Shown here: positions 52,220 through 61,718 of the stretch, in pieces
Layout: each line of letters begins with the position of its first letter
How positions within the stretch are numbered: the stretch's first letter is position 1
The notes under the pieces: model-generated
What the model was told of the DNA's origin: nothing
The model's input: the letters and a program-made list of their open reading frames with translations, nothing else
The model's database searches: none
DNA from: Myxococcales bacterium
GTDB taxonomy: Bacteria > Myxococcota_A > UBA9160 > SMWR01
Direction: 5' to 3'
Assembly: GCA_022561775.1 (NCBI GenBank)
Contig: JADFQO010000009.1
Span: 1-64,000 of the forward strand
Length of the DNA: 64,000 nucleotides
Program-made: the position numbers and the translations under genes

Positions 52220-52813
52220 TCAGCGCTGCTGACCCTCGGCGCGGCGGGCGAGATCCAGCGTGCTCGCGATGTCGAAGACCACGCGATCGCCGACCCGAAG
52301 GCCGATTTCGTCCAATCTGCCTCCCGCAGTCTCGATCGCGAACCCCGCGGGGGCAGCGCTCCGGTATACGCGCAACCTCGAATCGTACTCGCTCCGGCTC
52401 TCACCGGGCCGACGGGGCAGTTCGGGTCGCATCTCGTGGATCGCCACCACCTCGCCCGAAAAGTCGAGGAACGCGACGTCGAGCGGGATACCACAATCCC
52501 GCATCACCATGGCCCGGGGGCTCTCGACCGTGTTCACGAACAGCATGCCGCCGTTGGGCTCGATCGAGAGGCGGCCAGAAAGCCCCTCGTGGCGGGAAGC
52601 GGCGTCGAGCGCGAGTTCCAGCTTGAAGGGCTCACCCGCGATCTCGACCCAAAGCGATTCGGGCAGTTCCGGCGGGGTTTTCGGCGGCGACTCCGAATCC
52701 GCACAGGCGAGCACGATCACGGCCAGCAGAGGGAAAATCGCGTTGCGGAAGTCGCTCAAAGCGGGCGCCTCGCTGATGGAACCGGGGAGTTCGATGGTAG
52801 GATCGATTCGCAA
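52220..52813 (-). CDS. DUF192 lipoprotein
   Basis: 197 residues. Lipobox LAC after FPLLAVIVLAC (about residue 37). DUF192 core: GLSGRLSIEPNGGMLFVNTV, AMVMRDCGIPLDVAFLD, EVVAIHEM. This family's role is unknown. Starts close to the divergent SDR gene, so they share a short promoter region. Confidence 0.9.
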   Translation of the reverse strand: MRIDPTIELPGSISEAPALSDFRNAIFPLLAVIVLACADSESPPKTPPELPESLWVEIAGEPFKLELALDAASRHEGLSGRLSIEPNGGMLFVNTVESPRAMVMRDCGIPLDVAFLDFSGEVVAIHEMRPELPRRPGESRSEYDSRLRVYRSAAPAGFAIETAGGRLDEIGLRVGDRVVFDIASTLDLARRAEGQQR

Positions 52814-52822
52814 TTTGGGAGA

Positions 52823-53638
52823 GTGAACCGACCCTTGAAACCATCCGTCCTGATCACCGGCGCATCATCGGGTATCGGCGCCGTAGCTGCCGAGCATCTG
52901 CTCGCGAGGGGCTTCGAGGTCTTCGGAACCAGCCGAGATCCCAGCTCGCTGGGTTCGGCTGCCCCGGCGGTTCACTGGATCGCGATGGACGTCCGCAGCG
53001 AGGAGTCCGTGGTCGCCGGTTTCGCCCAGATCGCGAGCCGGGTGAAGCAGCTCGACGCGATGGTTTGCAATGCGGGCTACGGGGTGTATGGCAGCGTCGA
53101 GGAACTCAGCGTCGAGGACGCCCAGGCGCAGTTCGACACCAACTTCTTCGGTACGCTTCGAACCCTGCGCGCGGGGATACCCGGCATGCGCGAGGCTCGG
53201 CGCGGCCGCATCGTGATCGTGAGTTCGCTCGCTGCCCATGCGCCAATCCCTTTCCAGGCGCATTACTCCGCCACCAAGGGCGCGATCGACGCGCTCGGCC
53301 TCGCGCTGCGCAACGAGCTGCACCCATTTGGTGTCAGAGTCTCCCTCGTCGAGCCGGGCGACATCAACACGGACTTCAACGACGCAATGGATTTTGGCGA
53401 CCACCGAAACTCTCCGTACGGCGAGCGGATCCTCCGTTGCGAAGAGGTGATTCGCGAGTCGTTGCCAAAGGCGCCCGGCCCGGAAATCGTGGCGCGTGCC
53501 ATCGAGCGCGCTCTGACCGCCCGACGGCCGAGGGTTCGGTACGCGGTGGGCCCCGATTCGTGGGGCACCCGTTTCGGAAGGCGCTTCCTGCCCGATTCGC
53601 TCTTCCTGCGCTTCATCCGGTCCCACTTCAGGGTCTGA
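52823..53638 (+). CDS. Short-chain dehydrogenase/reductase
   Basis: 271 residues from GTG 52823 (TTG at 52835 is possible). NAD(P)-binding TGASSGIG, NAG motif in CNAGYGVYGS, and catalytic Ser/Tyr/Lys in IVSSLAAHAP and HYSATKGAI. Oxidoreductase on an unknown alcohol or ketone. The open frame upstream to 51947 is the shadow of the desaturase region. Confidence 0.9.
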   Translation: MNRPLKPSVLITGASSGIGAVAAEHLLARGFEVFGTSRDPSSLGSAAPAVHWIAMDVRSEESVVAGFAQIASRVKQLDAMVCNAGYGVYGSVEELSVEDAQAQFDTNFFGTLRTLRAGIPGMREARRGRIVIVSSLAAHAPIPFQAHYSATKGAIDALGLALRNELHPFGVRVSLVEPGDINTDFNDAMDFGDHRNSPYGERILRCEEVIRESLPKAPGPEIVARAIERALTARRPRVRYAVGPDSWGTRFGRRFLPDSLFLRFIRSHFRV

Positions 53639-53653
53639 ATCCCAGTTCCGCGA

Positions 53654-54304
53654 TCAGACGTCGGGAACGCGCCCGATTCGATACGCGCAGCGGCGGCCAC
53701 CCGCGAGAATGTATTCGACGCGCTCAACAGGAATTCCCTTCCCGATCGCGGTCTTGAAGATCGAGAGTTCGTCTCGACACAGCGACGGACAGACCGCGGC
53801 GGCGGCGCAGATCGGGCAGTGATTCTCCACGAGAAGAAGCGTTCCGTCACGCTGCTTCGACCACTCCGCCATGAAGCCCTCAGCGCGCCGAAGCTTGGCA
53901 AGTGCTGCAACGCGTTTCTCGAGCGGGGCGTCACGGGGAGGAAGGGCTTTTCGGTAGCGCTTCAGCTGGGCGCGCGAGCGCGTGGCGACGAGTCGTTCGA
54001 GACCCTCGTCGCCGAATGCGCGCTCCATCGCATCGATGAGTTCGATCGCGAGGTCGGAGTGCGCATCCGGAAACGCCGCCTGGCCACGGGGCGCGAGCCG
54101 CCAGATGCGTCGTGGCCTCCCGACCCGGCAGCGCTCGTCGTCGAATGCCACCAACCCCGCTTCGGACAGCGTGTAGAGGTGCTGACGCACCGCCATGGGC
54201 GTGACACGAATCCTGCGGGCGAGCTGCGAAGCGGTCTGCGGTCCCTTTTGCTTGAGGTGCAGCAGCACTTTGTCTCGGGTGCGCCGTTTTGCATCCCTCG
54301 CCAT
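53654..54304 (-). CDS. SufR-like Fe-S winged-helix regulator
   Basis: 216 residues. N-terminal winged helix (HLKQKGPQTASQLARRIRV; MAVRQHLYTLSEAGLV) and a C-terminal domain with four or more cysteines (NHCPICAAAAVCPSLCRDEL and GGRRCAYRI), the layout of SufR-type regulators that bind an iron-sulfur cluster. It likely represses genes in response to iron or redox state. Its target is not evident; the GPH transporter gene is divergent, 146 bp away. Confidence 0.85.
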   Translation of the reverse strand: MARDAKRRTRDKVLLHLKQKGPQTASQLARRIRVTPMAVRQHLYTLSEAGLVAFDDERCRVGRPRRIWRLAPRGQAAFPDAHSDLAIELIDAMERAFGDEGLERLVATRSRAQLKRYRKALPPRDAPLEKRVAALAKLRRAEGFMAEWSKQRDGTLLLVENHCPICAAAAVCPSLCRDELSIFKTAIGKGIPVERVEYILAGGRRCAYRIGRVPDV

Positions 54305-54449
54305 TCGGCGAAGATACCCGCGCAGTGTTCTTTCGCCACGAGAAGCTCTCGTAACATTCGATAGCTTCTACGGGCCTTGCGGTTTCGCGTCGATGCGAAA
54401 CCAAGGACGCCCAACGGCTCGAATCGCCCCGACCCGAGGAGTCACTTCG

Positions 54450-55847
54450 TTGCCGCCGAACCCCACCGAAAGGCGACTCTCCAGCGCAAAGAAGGCGGTC
54501 TACGCACTCGGAGACCACACCGTGAACCTCGTGCTGTCCGCCATCGCCCTGCTCTACTTCAAGTTCCTGATGGAATACGGCGGGCTGAGTCCGTTTCTGG
54601 CGGGTCTCGTGATTTGGGTCGCCCGCATCGTCGACGCGTTTACAGATCCAGGAATGGGGCGACTCTCGGACATGACGCGTTGGCGCGCCGGGCGAAGGCG
54701 CCCCTACTTCTTGATCGGAGCCCTGCCCTTCGGGCTCTTCTTTGCGCTGATGTGGTTGAGTGTTCCGTTCGAGTCGCAATCGGCGAGATTTGTCTACTAC
54801 TCATTGACATACGTCTGCGTGAGCCTCGCGATGACATGCATCTCCGTTCCCTATCTCGCGCTGATACCGGAGATGGCGACGGAATACGACGAGCGAACCT
54901 CCTTGAACACGTTTCGCTCGGTGGCTGCGGTGATGGGAACCTTGGTCGCGGTGGGAATGAAGCCCATCGCCGACGCGATTGGAGGCGACTCGGCGGCCTG
55001 GGCGTACACGGCGGCCGTGACCGCTGTGTGGCTGGTCGTTCCATGGTTCGCGGTATACGCGGTGAGTTTTGAACGACCGGGCTACGACAACAGCGCACCA
55101 CTGGGATTTCTCGAGGGGATGCGAGCACTCGCCGCGCATCGCGCCTATCGGATACTCTCGATGCTCTACATCCTGGCGCGCATCGCGGTCGATCTGATCG
55201 GCGCGATGCTCCTGCTCTACTTTGTCTATTGGATCGGGCGAGAAGAGGACTTCGCACCGACCATGCTCCTCTTTTTTGCGATGGTGATCCTGGCGCTTCC
55301 CGCTTGGCTCGTGGTCGCGAAAAAACAGGACAAGCGAACGCTCTTCATCGCAGGCGCAGCGTGGTGGAGTGTGATTCAAATCGCGCTGTTTCTGGGTGAT
55401 TCGAGTTGGCCGCGTTGGGTCCTGTTCGCGGTACCGTCACTCGCAGCTGTGGGTTACGCGGTCGCGGAGATGATGCCCTGGGCGATGCTCGGAGACGTGA
55501 TCGACGAGGATGAACTCGCGACTGGCGAACGGCGCGAGGGAATGTACGTTGGATTTTTCACCTTCCTCCGGAAGATCGGAGGCGCGACGGCGGTGCTCGC
55601 GATGGGATTGGTGCTGGAGCTTTCGGGTTTCGTCGGTGGCCTCGAACGAACCGAGCAGAACGAGCTGGCGTTGTTGTCGATCCGGACGATGACGTCGCTG
55701 GTTCCAATGGCGGTCCTGCTACTCGCGATCGCGGTCGCGACCCGGTATCCGCTGACCCGAGAAAACCACGCGAGAATCCTCAGCGCACTCGTGCTGCGAC
55801 GGCAGGAGGCCCGAGAGACGACGAACGCGGGGGGAGCTTCGCGCTAG
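54450..55847 (+). CDS. GPH-family sugar/cation symporter (MFS)
   Basis: 465 residues, 12 predicted helices. Family features: VYALGDHTVNLVLSAIALLY at the start, FTDPGMGRLSDMTRWRAGRRRP after helix 2, and MMPWAMLGDVIDEDELATGERREGM in the middle of the C-half. Such proteins co-transport sugars or other small molecules with a cation. I chose TTG 54450, eight bases after GAGGAG, over upstream ATG codons. Its TAG stop lies in a palindromic repeat shared with the convergent gene. Confidence 0.88.
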   Translation: MPPNPTERRLSSAKKAVYALGDHTVNLVLSAIALLYFKFLMEYGGLSPFLAGLVIWVARIVDAFTDPGMGRLSDMTRWRAGRRRPYFLIGALPFGLFFALMWLSVPFESQSARFVYYSLTYVCVSLAMTCISVPYLALIPEMATEYDERTSLNTFRSVAAVMGTLVAVGMKPIADAIGGDSAAWAYTAAVTAVWLVVPWFAVYAVSFERPGYDNSAPLGFLEGMRALAAHRAYRILSMLYILARIAVDLIGAMLLLYFVYWIGREEDFAPTMLLFFAMVILALPAWLVVAKKQDKRTLFIAGAAWWSVIQIALFLGDSSWPRWVLFAVPSLAAVGYAVAEMMPWAMLGDVIDEDELATGERREGMYVGFFTFLRKIGGATAVLAMGLVLELSGFVGGLERTEQNELALLSIRTMTSLVPMAVLLLAIAVATRYPLTRENHARILSALVLRRQEARETTNAGGASR

Positions 55848-55879
55848 CGTCGCGTGACCCATCCTGGGTCACGCTCCTA
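55845..55879. repeat. Palindromic repeat supplying stop codons to two convergent genes
   Basis: TAG-CGTC then stem GCGTGACCCA / TGGGTCACGC (loop TCC), then TCCTA. The leading TAG (55845-55847) ends the GPH transporter; the trailing CTA (55877-55879) is the TAG of the convergent hydrolase. It is a short one-palindrome form of the repeat family, and the stem is covariant with the copies at 6.2 and 61.6 kb. Confidence 0.85.
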
Positions 55880-57334
55880 CAGCGCTAGCGCAGCGGCACG
55901 CAGACCTTCCTCGACGAGCAGGCGGACACTCGGGTGAGCGCGGAATGTCATATGCCCGCCCTGATACCACTCGATGCGCGGGCGATCCCAGTGTTCCCAG
56001 AGTCGGACCGCCTGCCCGGACGACACGAGTCGATCGGCGACCGCGGCGAACAGGAATCGGCGCTCGAGGGGCAACCGGGGTTCGAGGGCGAGGGGAGACA
56101 CCACCCTCATGATTTCGGCCATGCGATCGGCGTCGAGATTTTCGGGCTCCCGATCACGAGTGGCGAACAGCAAACCGTGCCGAACCATCACACCCGGTAT
56201 ATCCACGAGGGGAATGCCCACAATTGCGCAGGCGAGATCGTCGTCGAGGGTGGACAACAATGCTGCGTTGTACCCCCCCAGTGAAAGGCCGAATACGCCG
56301 ATCTTGGATTCCGACTCGGCGCGAACCCAACCGAGAATCCGTCGGATGTCCCAGATCGCCTGCGCCTCGGCGTGCGCGCAGTCGAGTATGTCGCCGGCGA
56401 GAAAACCATCCCCGCTCCTACGGCCGATCTTGCGGGCACCGTGAAGCGGAAGAACCGGAAGGACGAGATTCAATCCGAGCCCGTGGTGGAGCCAATCCGG
56501 CGGGAACGCGAGCAGATCGACCCCCGCAGTACCCATCTGGTAGCCGTGAATACAGACCAACCAGGGCCGGTTGGCATCGCGGTGGCGCAATACCCAGGCG
56601 CGAGCGGTCCGATTGGCTTCGTAGGAAAGCCAGCGATCTCGCCCGGGTTCATCGGAATGGGGTTCGAAGCCGCTCTCGAAAATGAGCTGTTCGTAATCGA
56701 TCCCGCGAACACGCGCCGCACGCAGCGTCGGCGAAACCAGCGCTGGAGGCACGCTGTGGTAGCCCGCGGGCTTTTCGAGCCAACCTCTTTCTTCGAAGAG
56801 TTCCCGCGCGGCCGACATCTCGGCGTTGATACGCGCCACCTCACCTCGCCGGGGAGCGGGAAGAAATGGCAGCACCGACGCGAGCATCGCCTCGTCGGCG
56901 GCAACCTCTGCCGACAACCGGATCGCTGGGATCGGCGCGGGGACGCCATCGCTGGGAGGTTCCGCGAGCAGCGAGTGGGCGCCCACCGCCGTAAAACTCC
57001 AGGCCGAGAGGCCCATCAACAAAAATCCCGCCCAGAAGCCAATCGCGAAGAGCGCGGGCAGCGCGATGACCGCCCCGAGCAGACCGCCAAACGCGGCGTA
57101 GTGGGTGATTCGCCGATCGCCGGGCACGAGCAGCAGCGCGCCACCCGATACCAGCAGAAGACATCCCGGCAGTGCAGCGAGCAGCGTGAAGAAGATGCCG
57201 TGTCCCGGGGCGATCCACAGCCAGCTCAATCCGGACAGCAGGGGCACCCAGGCGGCTTTCGGGAAACGCGCTTGTTCGGGCAAGGAGATCCTCCATCTCG
57301 TGGGTCCGGCGACGCGAGCGACGAGTGGGCGCAT
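55877..57334 (-). CDS. Membrane-anchored alpha/beta hydrolase
   Basis: 485 residues. An N-terminal membrane region (about four helices, residues 30-130) precedes an alpha/beta-hydrolase domain: LVCIHGYQMG (oxyanion side), nucleophile GLSLGGYNAAL, and a late His in GGHMTFRAHPS. Probably an esterase or lipase on membrane-near substrates. The N-terminal extension is unusual for this fold. The stop codon is within a repeat. Confidence 0.8.
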   Translation of the reverse strand: MRPLVARVAGPTRWRISLPEQARFPKAAWVPLLSGLSWLWIAPGHGIFFTLLAALPGCLLLVSGGALLLVPGDRRITHYAAFGGLLGAVIALPALFAIGFWAGFLLMGLSAWSFTAVGAHSLLAEPPSDGVPAPIPAIRLSAEVAADEAMLASVLPFLPAPRRGEVARINAEMSAARELFEERGWLEKPAGYHSVPPALVSPTLRAARVRGIDYEQLIFESGFEPHSDEPGRDRWLSYEANRTARAWVLRHRDANRPWLVCIHGYQMGTAGVDLLAFPPDWLHHGLGLNLVLPVLPLHGARKIGRRSGDGFLAGDILDCAHAEAQAIWDIRRILGWVRAESESKIGVFGLSLGGYNAALLSTLDDDLACAIVGIPLVDIPGVMVRHGLLFATRDREPENLDADRMAEIMRVVSPLALEPRLPLERRFLFAAVADRLVSSGQAVRLWEHWDRPRIEWYQGGHMTFRAHPSVRLLVEEGLRAAALAL

Positions 57335-57410
57335 CGGCCCCCTACGACCGGGCCCCGGGCGAGACGATACCCTGCGGGGCTCGAATCGTCATGGTGTCGC
57401 AAGACCGCGG

Positions 57411-58742
57411 TTAAAACAGATCGGCGATCGTCCTGAAGGTGCTCGGAATCGCGTCGTAAACCAACACGAAGAACAGGAAGGCGGGCACCGCATAGCGAAG
57501 CAGAGTTCGCCAGCTTCCGAACCAGGCAAAACTGGCTGCACCTTCTCTCGCTTCTTCGATCGGCCCGGCCATCACCCATCCCACGAAAATCGAGAGCGCA
57601 AAGCCGCCTCCGAGCAGCAGAATGTTGTTGGCAACCTGATCGACGGCTCCAAGGATCTCCGTGCTCCACGCAGACGGCGCGCCGAGAGCGGCAATCGCAA
57701 TGCCCAGCAAGACGCCCGCCCGACGACGCGACCAGCCGAGACCGTCCATTGTGGAACTCACCACGACCTCCAGCAGTGAGATTGCGGATGTCAAGGCGCC
57801 GACAATGAGAGCCACAAAAAAGAGAACGCCAACGACGCGACCCACGCACCCCATCTCGGCGAATGCCTTGGGGAGCGTGATGAAGAGCGCCCCCACCGTA
57901 CTCGCGCTGACATCGGCGGACAGGCCCAGCGCGAAGATCATCGGAAACACCACCAATCCGGCGATGAATGCGATCGAGATGTCTGCGCCGGCGATGATCA
58001 CCGACGCCCTCGGCAGATTGACGTCGCGGCCGAGATAGCTCGCGAAGGTGAGCATCGCCCCCATACCGAGGCTGAGACTGAAAAACGCCTGGCCGGCGGC
58101 ATCCTTGAGAGCGTCGAGGGACCGGAGCTTCGAAAAATCGGCCGCTAGATAATACGTGTAGCCCGCGCTGGCACCGTCCAATGTTGCCGCGTAGACGGCG
58201 AGGCCCACGACGAGCGCGAAGAGCATCGGCATCAACAGCATCGAGGTTCGCTCGATGCCGCGGCTCACGCCTCTGACCACGACGAATACCGTGAACGCCA
58301 TGAACGCCAGGTGATATCCGAAGGCGTCCCAACCCGAGGCCACCTCACCAAAACGCTCCGCGGCGTTGGGATCGAAGCCCGAGGCAATCGCAGCCAACCC
58401 ATAACGCAGCGCCCAACCCGCGATCACCGCGTAGTAGGAGAGGATCAGGAAACCGGCGCTGACGAAGACCAGACCCAACGGCTTCCACAGTCTCCCGCCG
58501 TAGTGGGTGAGCGCCTGAATGGGGCTCTTCTGTGATCCCCGACCGAGGACGAGTTCGGCCAGCAGCACCGGCAGCCCGACGAGCAGCGTGACCGCCAGGT
58601 AGAGGATCACGAAGGCCGCGCCCCCATTCTCGGCAGCGAGGTAGGAAAAGCGCCACATGTTGCCAAGCCCGACCGCGGATCCAATCGCGGCCAAGACGAA
58701 CCCGCGCCTACTCGTCCACTGCTCTCTCGGGCCGCCGGCCAT
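57411..58742 (-). CDS. Sodium-dependent neurotransmitter-symporter family (NSS) transporter
   Basis: 443 residues from ATG 58742 (AGGGGGA upstream). Hallmark AAIGSAVGLGNMWRFSYLAAENGGAAF-type first helix, LPVLLAELVLGRGSQ, and ITLPKAFAEMG. Eleven to twelve helices. Family imports amino acids or amines with sodium; substrate unknown. Divergent from the aminopeptidase gene with 248 bp between. Confidence 0.93.
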   Translation of the reverse strand: MAGGPREQWTSRRGFVLAAIGSAVGLGNMWRFSYLAAENGGAAFVILYLAVTLLVGLPVLLAELVLGRGSQKSPIQALTHYGGRLWKPLGLVFVSAGFLILSYYAVIAGWALRYGLAAIASGFDPNAAERFGEVASGWDAFGYHLAFMAFTVFVVVRGVSRGIERTSMLLMPMLFALVVGLAVYAATLDGASAGYTYYLAADFSKLRSLDALKDAAGQAFFSLSLGMGAMLTFASYLGRDVNLPRASVIIAGADISIAFIAGLVVFPMIFALGLSADVSASTVGALFITLPKAFAEMGCVGRVVGVLFFVALIVGALTSAISLLEVVVSSTMDGLGWSRRRAGVLLGIAIAALGAPSAWSTEILGAVDQVANNILLLGGGFALSIFVGWVMAGPIEEAREGAASFAWFGSWRTLLRYAVPAFLFFVLVYDAIPSTFRTIADLF

Positions 58743-58802
58743 CGATGGTTCCCCCTCGCTGTTGCGGCAGGTTGGCGCTTGGGGGGAGGCGAATCGCACG
58801 CC

Positions 58803-58934
58803 CTAGCCGCGAAGAGCGGCGTGCGAATCATACACGGGTGGATCGAGAATCGCCCGATCAGCAAAGCCCACGGCCCGACCCGCGACATGCGTCAAAAGTG
58901 ATACGATGCCCGCAGCCATTGCGAGGAATTTCAT
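58803..58934 (-). CDS. Possible small membrane protein
   Basis: 43 codons starting MKFLAMAAGIVSLLTHVAG and ending in a TAG at 58803. One hydrophobic helix. It lies in the promoter region between two divergent genes, without a clear ribosome site. Low support; it could be chance. Confidence 0.2.
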   Translation of the reverse strand: MKFLAMAAGIVSLLTHVAGRAVGFADRAILDPPVYDSHAALRG

Positions 58935-58990
58935 GAGCGCAATCATCGAACGCCGCGCGAACGCAGCCGCAACTCGAATCTGAGCCCGCC

Positions 58991-61579
58991 ATGGCCCCCC
59001 GCACGCCTCGCCACCGACTCGATCCGGATGTCCGGCCGCAACGCGTGCACGTCCACGTCGAGGTCGACCCGCAGCAAGGCAGTGCGTTTCGTGGCGAGGT
59101 CGCACTCGAGATCGAGCTCGAGAGGAGCCGCCGCTCCATCCGCCTTCACGCGGTCGATCTAAAGCTGTCGAAAGCGAGAATCGAGATCGCGGGCCGGGTC
59201 CGCCGCGGGCGCGTAACGAAACTCCCCGCGACCGGGATGATCGCGGTCCATTTCGACAAAAGCGTGCCCGCCGGAACGGCCGTGCTGCGCCTCGGATTCG
59301 CCGGTCGGCTGCGCAAGGACCTCTGTGGCCTCTACGGCGTCTCGGTGGGAACACGCCGTTACGCGTTTACGCAGTTAGAAGCCGCGGACGCGCGCAAATT
59401 TTTTCCGTGCTTCGACGAGCCCTCGCTGAAGGCCCGTTTCTCGATCTCCGTCACGACCGGTGCCGCCAACAAGGTGCTTTCGAACGGGACGGTGCGCAGG
59501 ACCGAGCGACACGCGGACGGTCGCAAGACCGTCCATTTCGCGGAGACGCCGCCGCTTTCGACCTACCTGATCGCCCTCGCCGTCGGGGATCTCGAAGCTT
59601 CGAAACCCGTTTCATTGGGTCCGACCGAGATTCGCATCTGGCACACGCCCGGGAAGCGCGCGCAGACGTCGTTCGGGCTGGAGGCGGCGCGCGAGTGTCT
59701 GCAGCGGCTCGAGCGCTACTTCGGCCTCCCCTACCCCTATTCGAAGCTCGATCTCGTGGCGGTGCCAGACTTCGAATTCGGCGCAATGGAGAACGCCGGT
59801 GCGGTCTTCTTTCGCGAGACCCTGCTGCTGATCGACGCCAGGAGAGCCACGCTGAACGAGAAGAAAAGAGCAGCCGAGGTCATTTGTCACGAACTCGCCC
59901 ACATGTGGTACGGCGACCTGGTCACGATGGCGTGGTGGGACGATCTCTGGCTCAACGAAGCGTTTGCGACGTGGATGGCATTTACCATCGTCGACGACTG
60001 GAAGCCGGAATGGAAGATGTGGCTCGACTTCCAGCACGGGACGGCCTCCGCACTCGAACTCGACGCGCTCCAACACACGCACCCGATCTACTGCCGCGTG
60101 CGCACGCCCGAAGAAGCAGACGAGAATTTCGATCGGATCACCTACGAAAAGGGAGCAGCCGTCGTCCGCATGATCGAACGCTATCTCGGCGCCGCGACGT
60201 TCCGCCGCGGCGTTCGCAGCTACATCCGCAAACACCGAGAACGCAACACTGTCGCAGAAGATCTATGGAACGCACTTTCCGAAGCATCGGGGGAAGATGT
60301 GGGGTCCCTGGTTCGACCGTGGATCGAGCAGGAGGGTTACCCGGTCGTCGAGATTCGCCGCGCGAAATCTGGCGGGCGCCCCGTGCTCGAATTTCGCCAG
60401 CGGCGTTTTCTCGAGCAAGGCGCCCGCAAACGCGCGGGATCCCGAAAACCTGCCACGCGCTGGCCGATTCCCTGGGTGGGGCGAATCGGTGTCGGACGCA
60501 AGGGTGGGCGAGGAAGGCTCGAGCGACGCCTGCTGAGCGCAGCGACAAACCGAATCCCGCTGAAACACACGCCGCGCTTCATCTACGGGAATGCGAACGA
60601 GGGCGGATTCTTTCGCCCGTTGCACGATGCCAACGAGATCCGCCGACTGTCCGAGTCGCTCGGATCGCTCGAGGCAGTGGAGCGGATGGGGTTGATCGAC
60701 CATCAATGGGCGCTGGTGCGAGCTGGCCGATCGAAGATCGGATCGATGCTCGAGCTGGCCGGCGGCTTCACGCGCGAATCCGACGCCGACGTGCTCACGA
60801 CGCTACGCAAACCGCTGTCGTTCATCACAGGCTCCCTGATCCCGGACGCGGCACCGGCGTGCAGCGCCCCGATGCAGGCGTGGCTTCTCGACCACTTCGA
60901 ACAACCCTTTGCGCGATTGGGATGGGAGCCGACCGCGCAAGAACCAGACGAGGCTCGATTGAGACGCGCGGTCCTGCTGGGCATCGTCGGCGGCATCGGC
61001 GAATCGCCCCGCGTCCTCGAAATGTCGGAGCGCCATTGCGATCGCTACCTCGCCGACCGCCGCTCAATCGATGCGAATCTCGCAGACGCGGTCGTTTCAC
61101 TCGGAGCGCGGGTGGGCGATGCGGCGCTTTATCGACGCTTCGTCGACGCCGCGATGACATCTGCAAACGCCCAGGAAAAGCGCCGCTTTCTGCTCGCGCT
61201 GGGTGATTTCCGCGATGAGAAACTCATCGACAGGACCCTGACGTTTGCGCTGACCGACGCAGTTGCGACCCAGGACGTGGCGTTTCTGCTGATGCGCCTT
61301 TTTGCCAACCCCGCGGCGCGCGAACGCACCTGGGCATTCATGGTGCGCCGCTGGGATCGCATCCTCAAACGGGTGCCCCCTCATCTGTGCAGCCATCTGA
61401 TCGAAATGACACCCGCGCTGCTCACGAATGACTACAGGCGCGAAGTCGCAAAGTTCTTCCGCGCAAATCCGGTACCCACCGGCGAGCGCGCGCTGCGTCA
61501 GGCCCTCGAGCGCTTCGCCTGGTACAGGGGTTTCCGGAGCCAGGCGGCGAAGGGCCTGGCCCAATGGCTGGAGGTTTGA
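58991..61579 (+). CDS. M1-family aminopeptidase (PepN/APM type)
   Basis: 862 residues. Exopeptidase motif GAMEN (264-268), zinc site HELAH (300-304) and Glu323 in WLNEAFATW. The C-terminal helical ERAP-like domain (about 540-860) is complete. No signal peptide, so cytoplasmic. Cleaves N-terminal residues from peptides. Followed by two copies of the 68-bp repeat. Confidence 0.95.
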   Translation: MAPRTPRHRLDPDVRPQRVHVHVEVDPQQGSAFRGEVALEIELERSRRSIRLHAVDLKLSKARIEIAGRVRRGRVTKLPATGMIAVHFDKSVPAGTAVLRLGFAGRLRKDLCGLYGVSVGTRRYAFTQLEAADARKFFPCFDEPSLKARFSISVTTGAANKVLSNGTVRRTERHADGRKTVHFAETPPLSTYLIALAVGDLEASKPVSLGPTEIRIWHTPGKRAQTSFGLEAARECLQRLERYFGLPYPYSKLDLVAVPDFEFGAMENAGAVFFRETLLLIDARRATLNEKKRAAEVICHELAHMWYGDLVTMAWWDDLWLNEAFATWMAFTIVDDWKPEWKMWLDFQHGTASALELDALQHTHPIYCRVRTPEEADENFDRITYEKGAAVVRMIERYLGAATFRRGVRSYIRKHRERNTVAEDLWNALSEASGEDVGSLVRPWIEQEGYPVVEIRRAKSGGRPVLEFRQRRFLEQGARKRAGSRKPATRWPIPWVGRIGVGRKGGRGRLERRLLSAATNRIPLKHTPRFIYGNANEGGFFRPLHDANEIRRLSESLGSLEAVERMGLIDHQWALVRAGRSKIGSMLELAGGFTRESDADVLTTLRKPLSFITGSLIPDAAPACSAPMQAWLLDHFEQPFARLGWEPTAQEPDEARLRRAVLLGIVGGIGESPRVLEMSERHCDRYLADRRSIDANLADAVVSLGARVGDAALYRRFVDAAMTSANAQEKRRFLLALGDFRDEKLIDRTLTFALTDAVATQDVAFLLMRLFANPAARERTWAFMVRRWDRILKRVPPHLCSHLIEMTPALLTNDYRREVAKFFRANPVPTGERALRQALERFAWYRGFRSQAAKGLAQWLEV

Positions 61580-61582
61580 CGC

Positions 61583-61718
61583 GCTAACGGGGGAAGTCTT
61601 CGACTTCCCTTTGCGGCGTCGCGCGACCCCAGCCTGGGGTCACGCTCCTAGCTGCGCGTTGGCCTCCGGCCAAAGCTTACGCGGCGTCGCGCGACCCCAG
61701 CCTGGGGTCACGCTCCTA
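61583..61718 (-). repeat. Two-unit palindromic repeat array (68-bp period)
   Basis: Read on the minus strand: unit 1 begins TAGGAGCGTGACCCC at 61718 (its TAG is the stop of the 61716-62192 gene), with stem GACCCCAG/CTGGGGTC and second palindrome TTTGGCC-GGA-GGCCAA. Unit 2 begins at 61650, 68 bp further on, and has second palindrome GGGAAGTC-GAA-GACTTCCC. The array lies between two convergent genes. Confidence 0.88.

Noticed and set aside
51947-52822. N-terminal extension of the SDR frame
   Set aside because: Arg/His-rich shadow of the desaturase and DUF192 genes; the Rossmann start is just after 52823.
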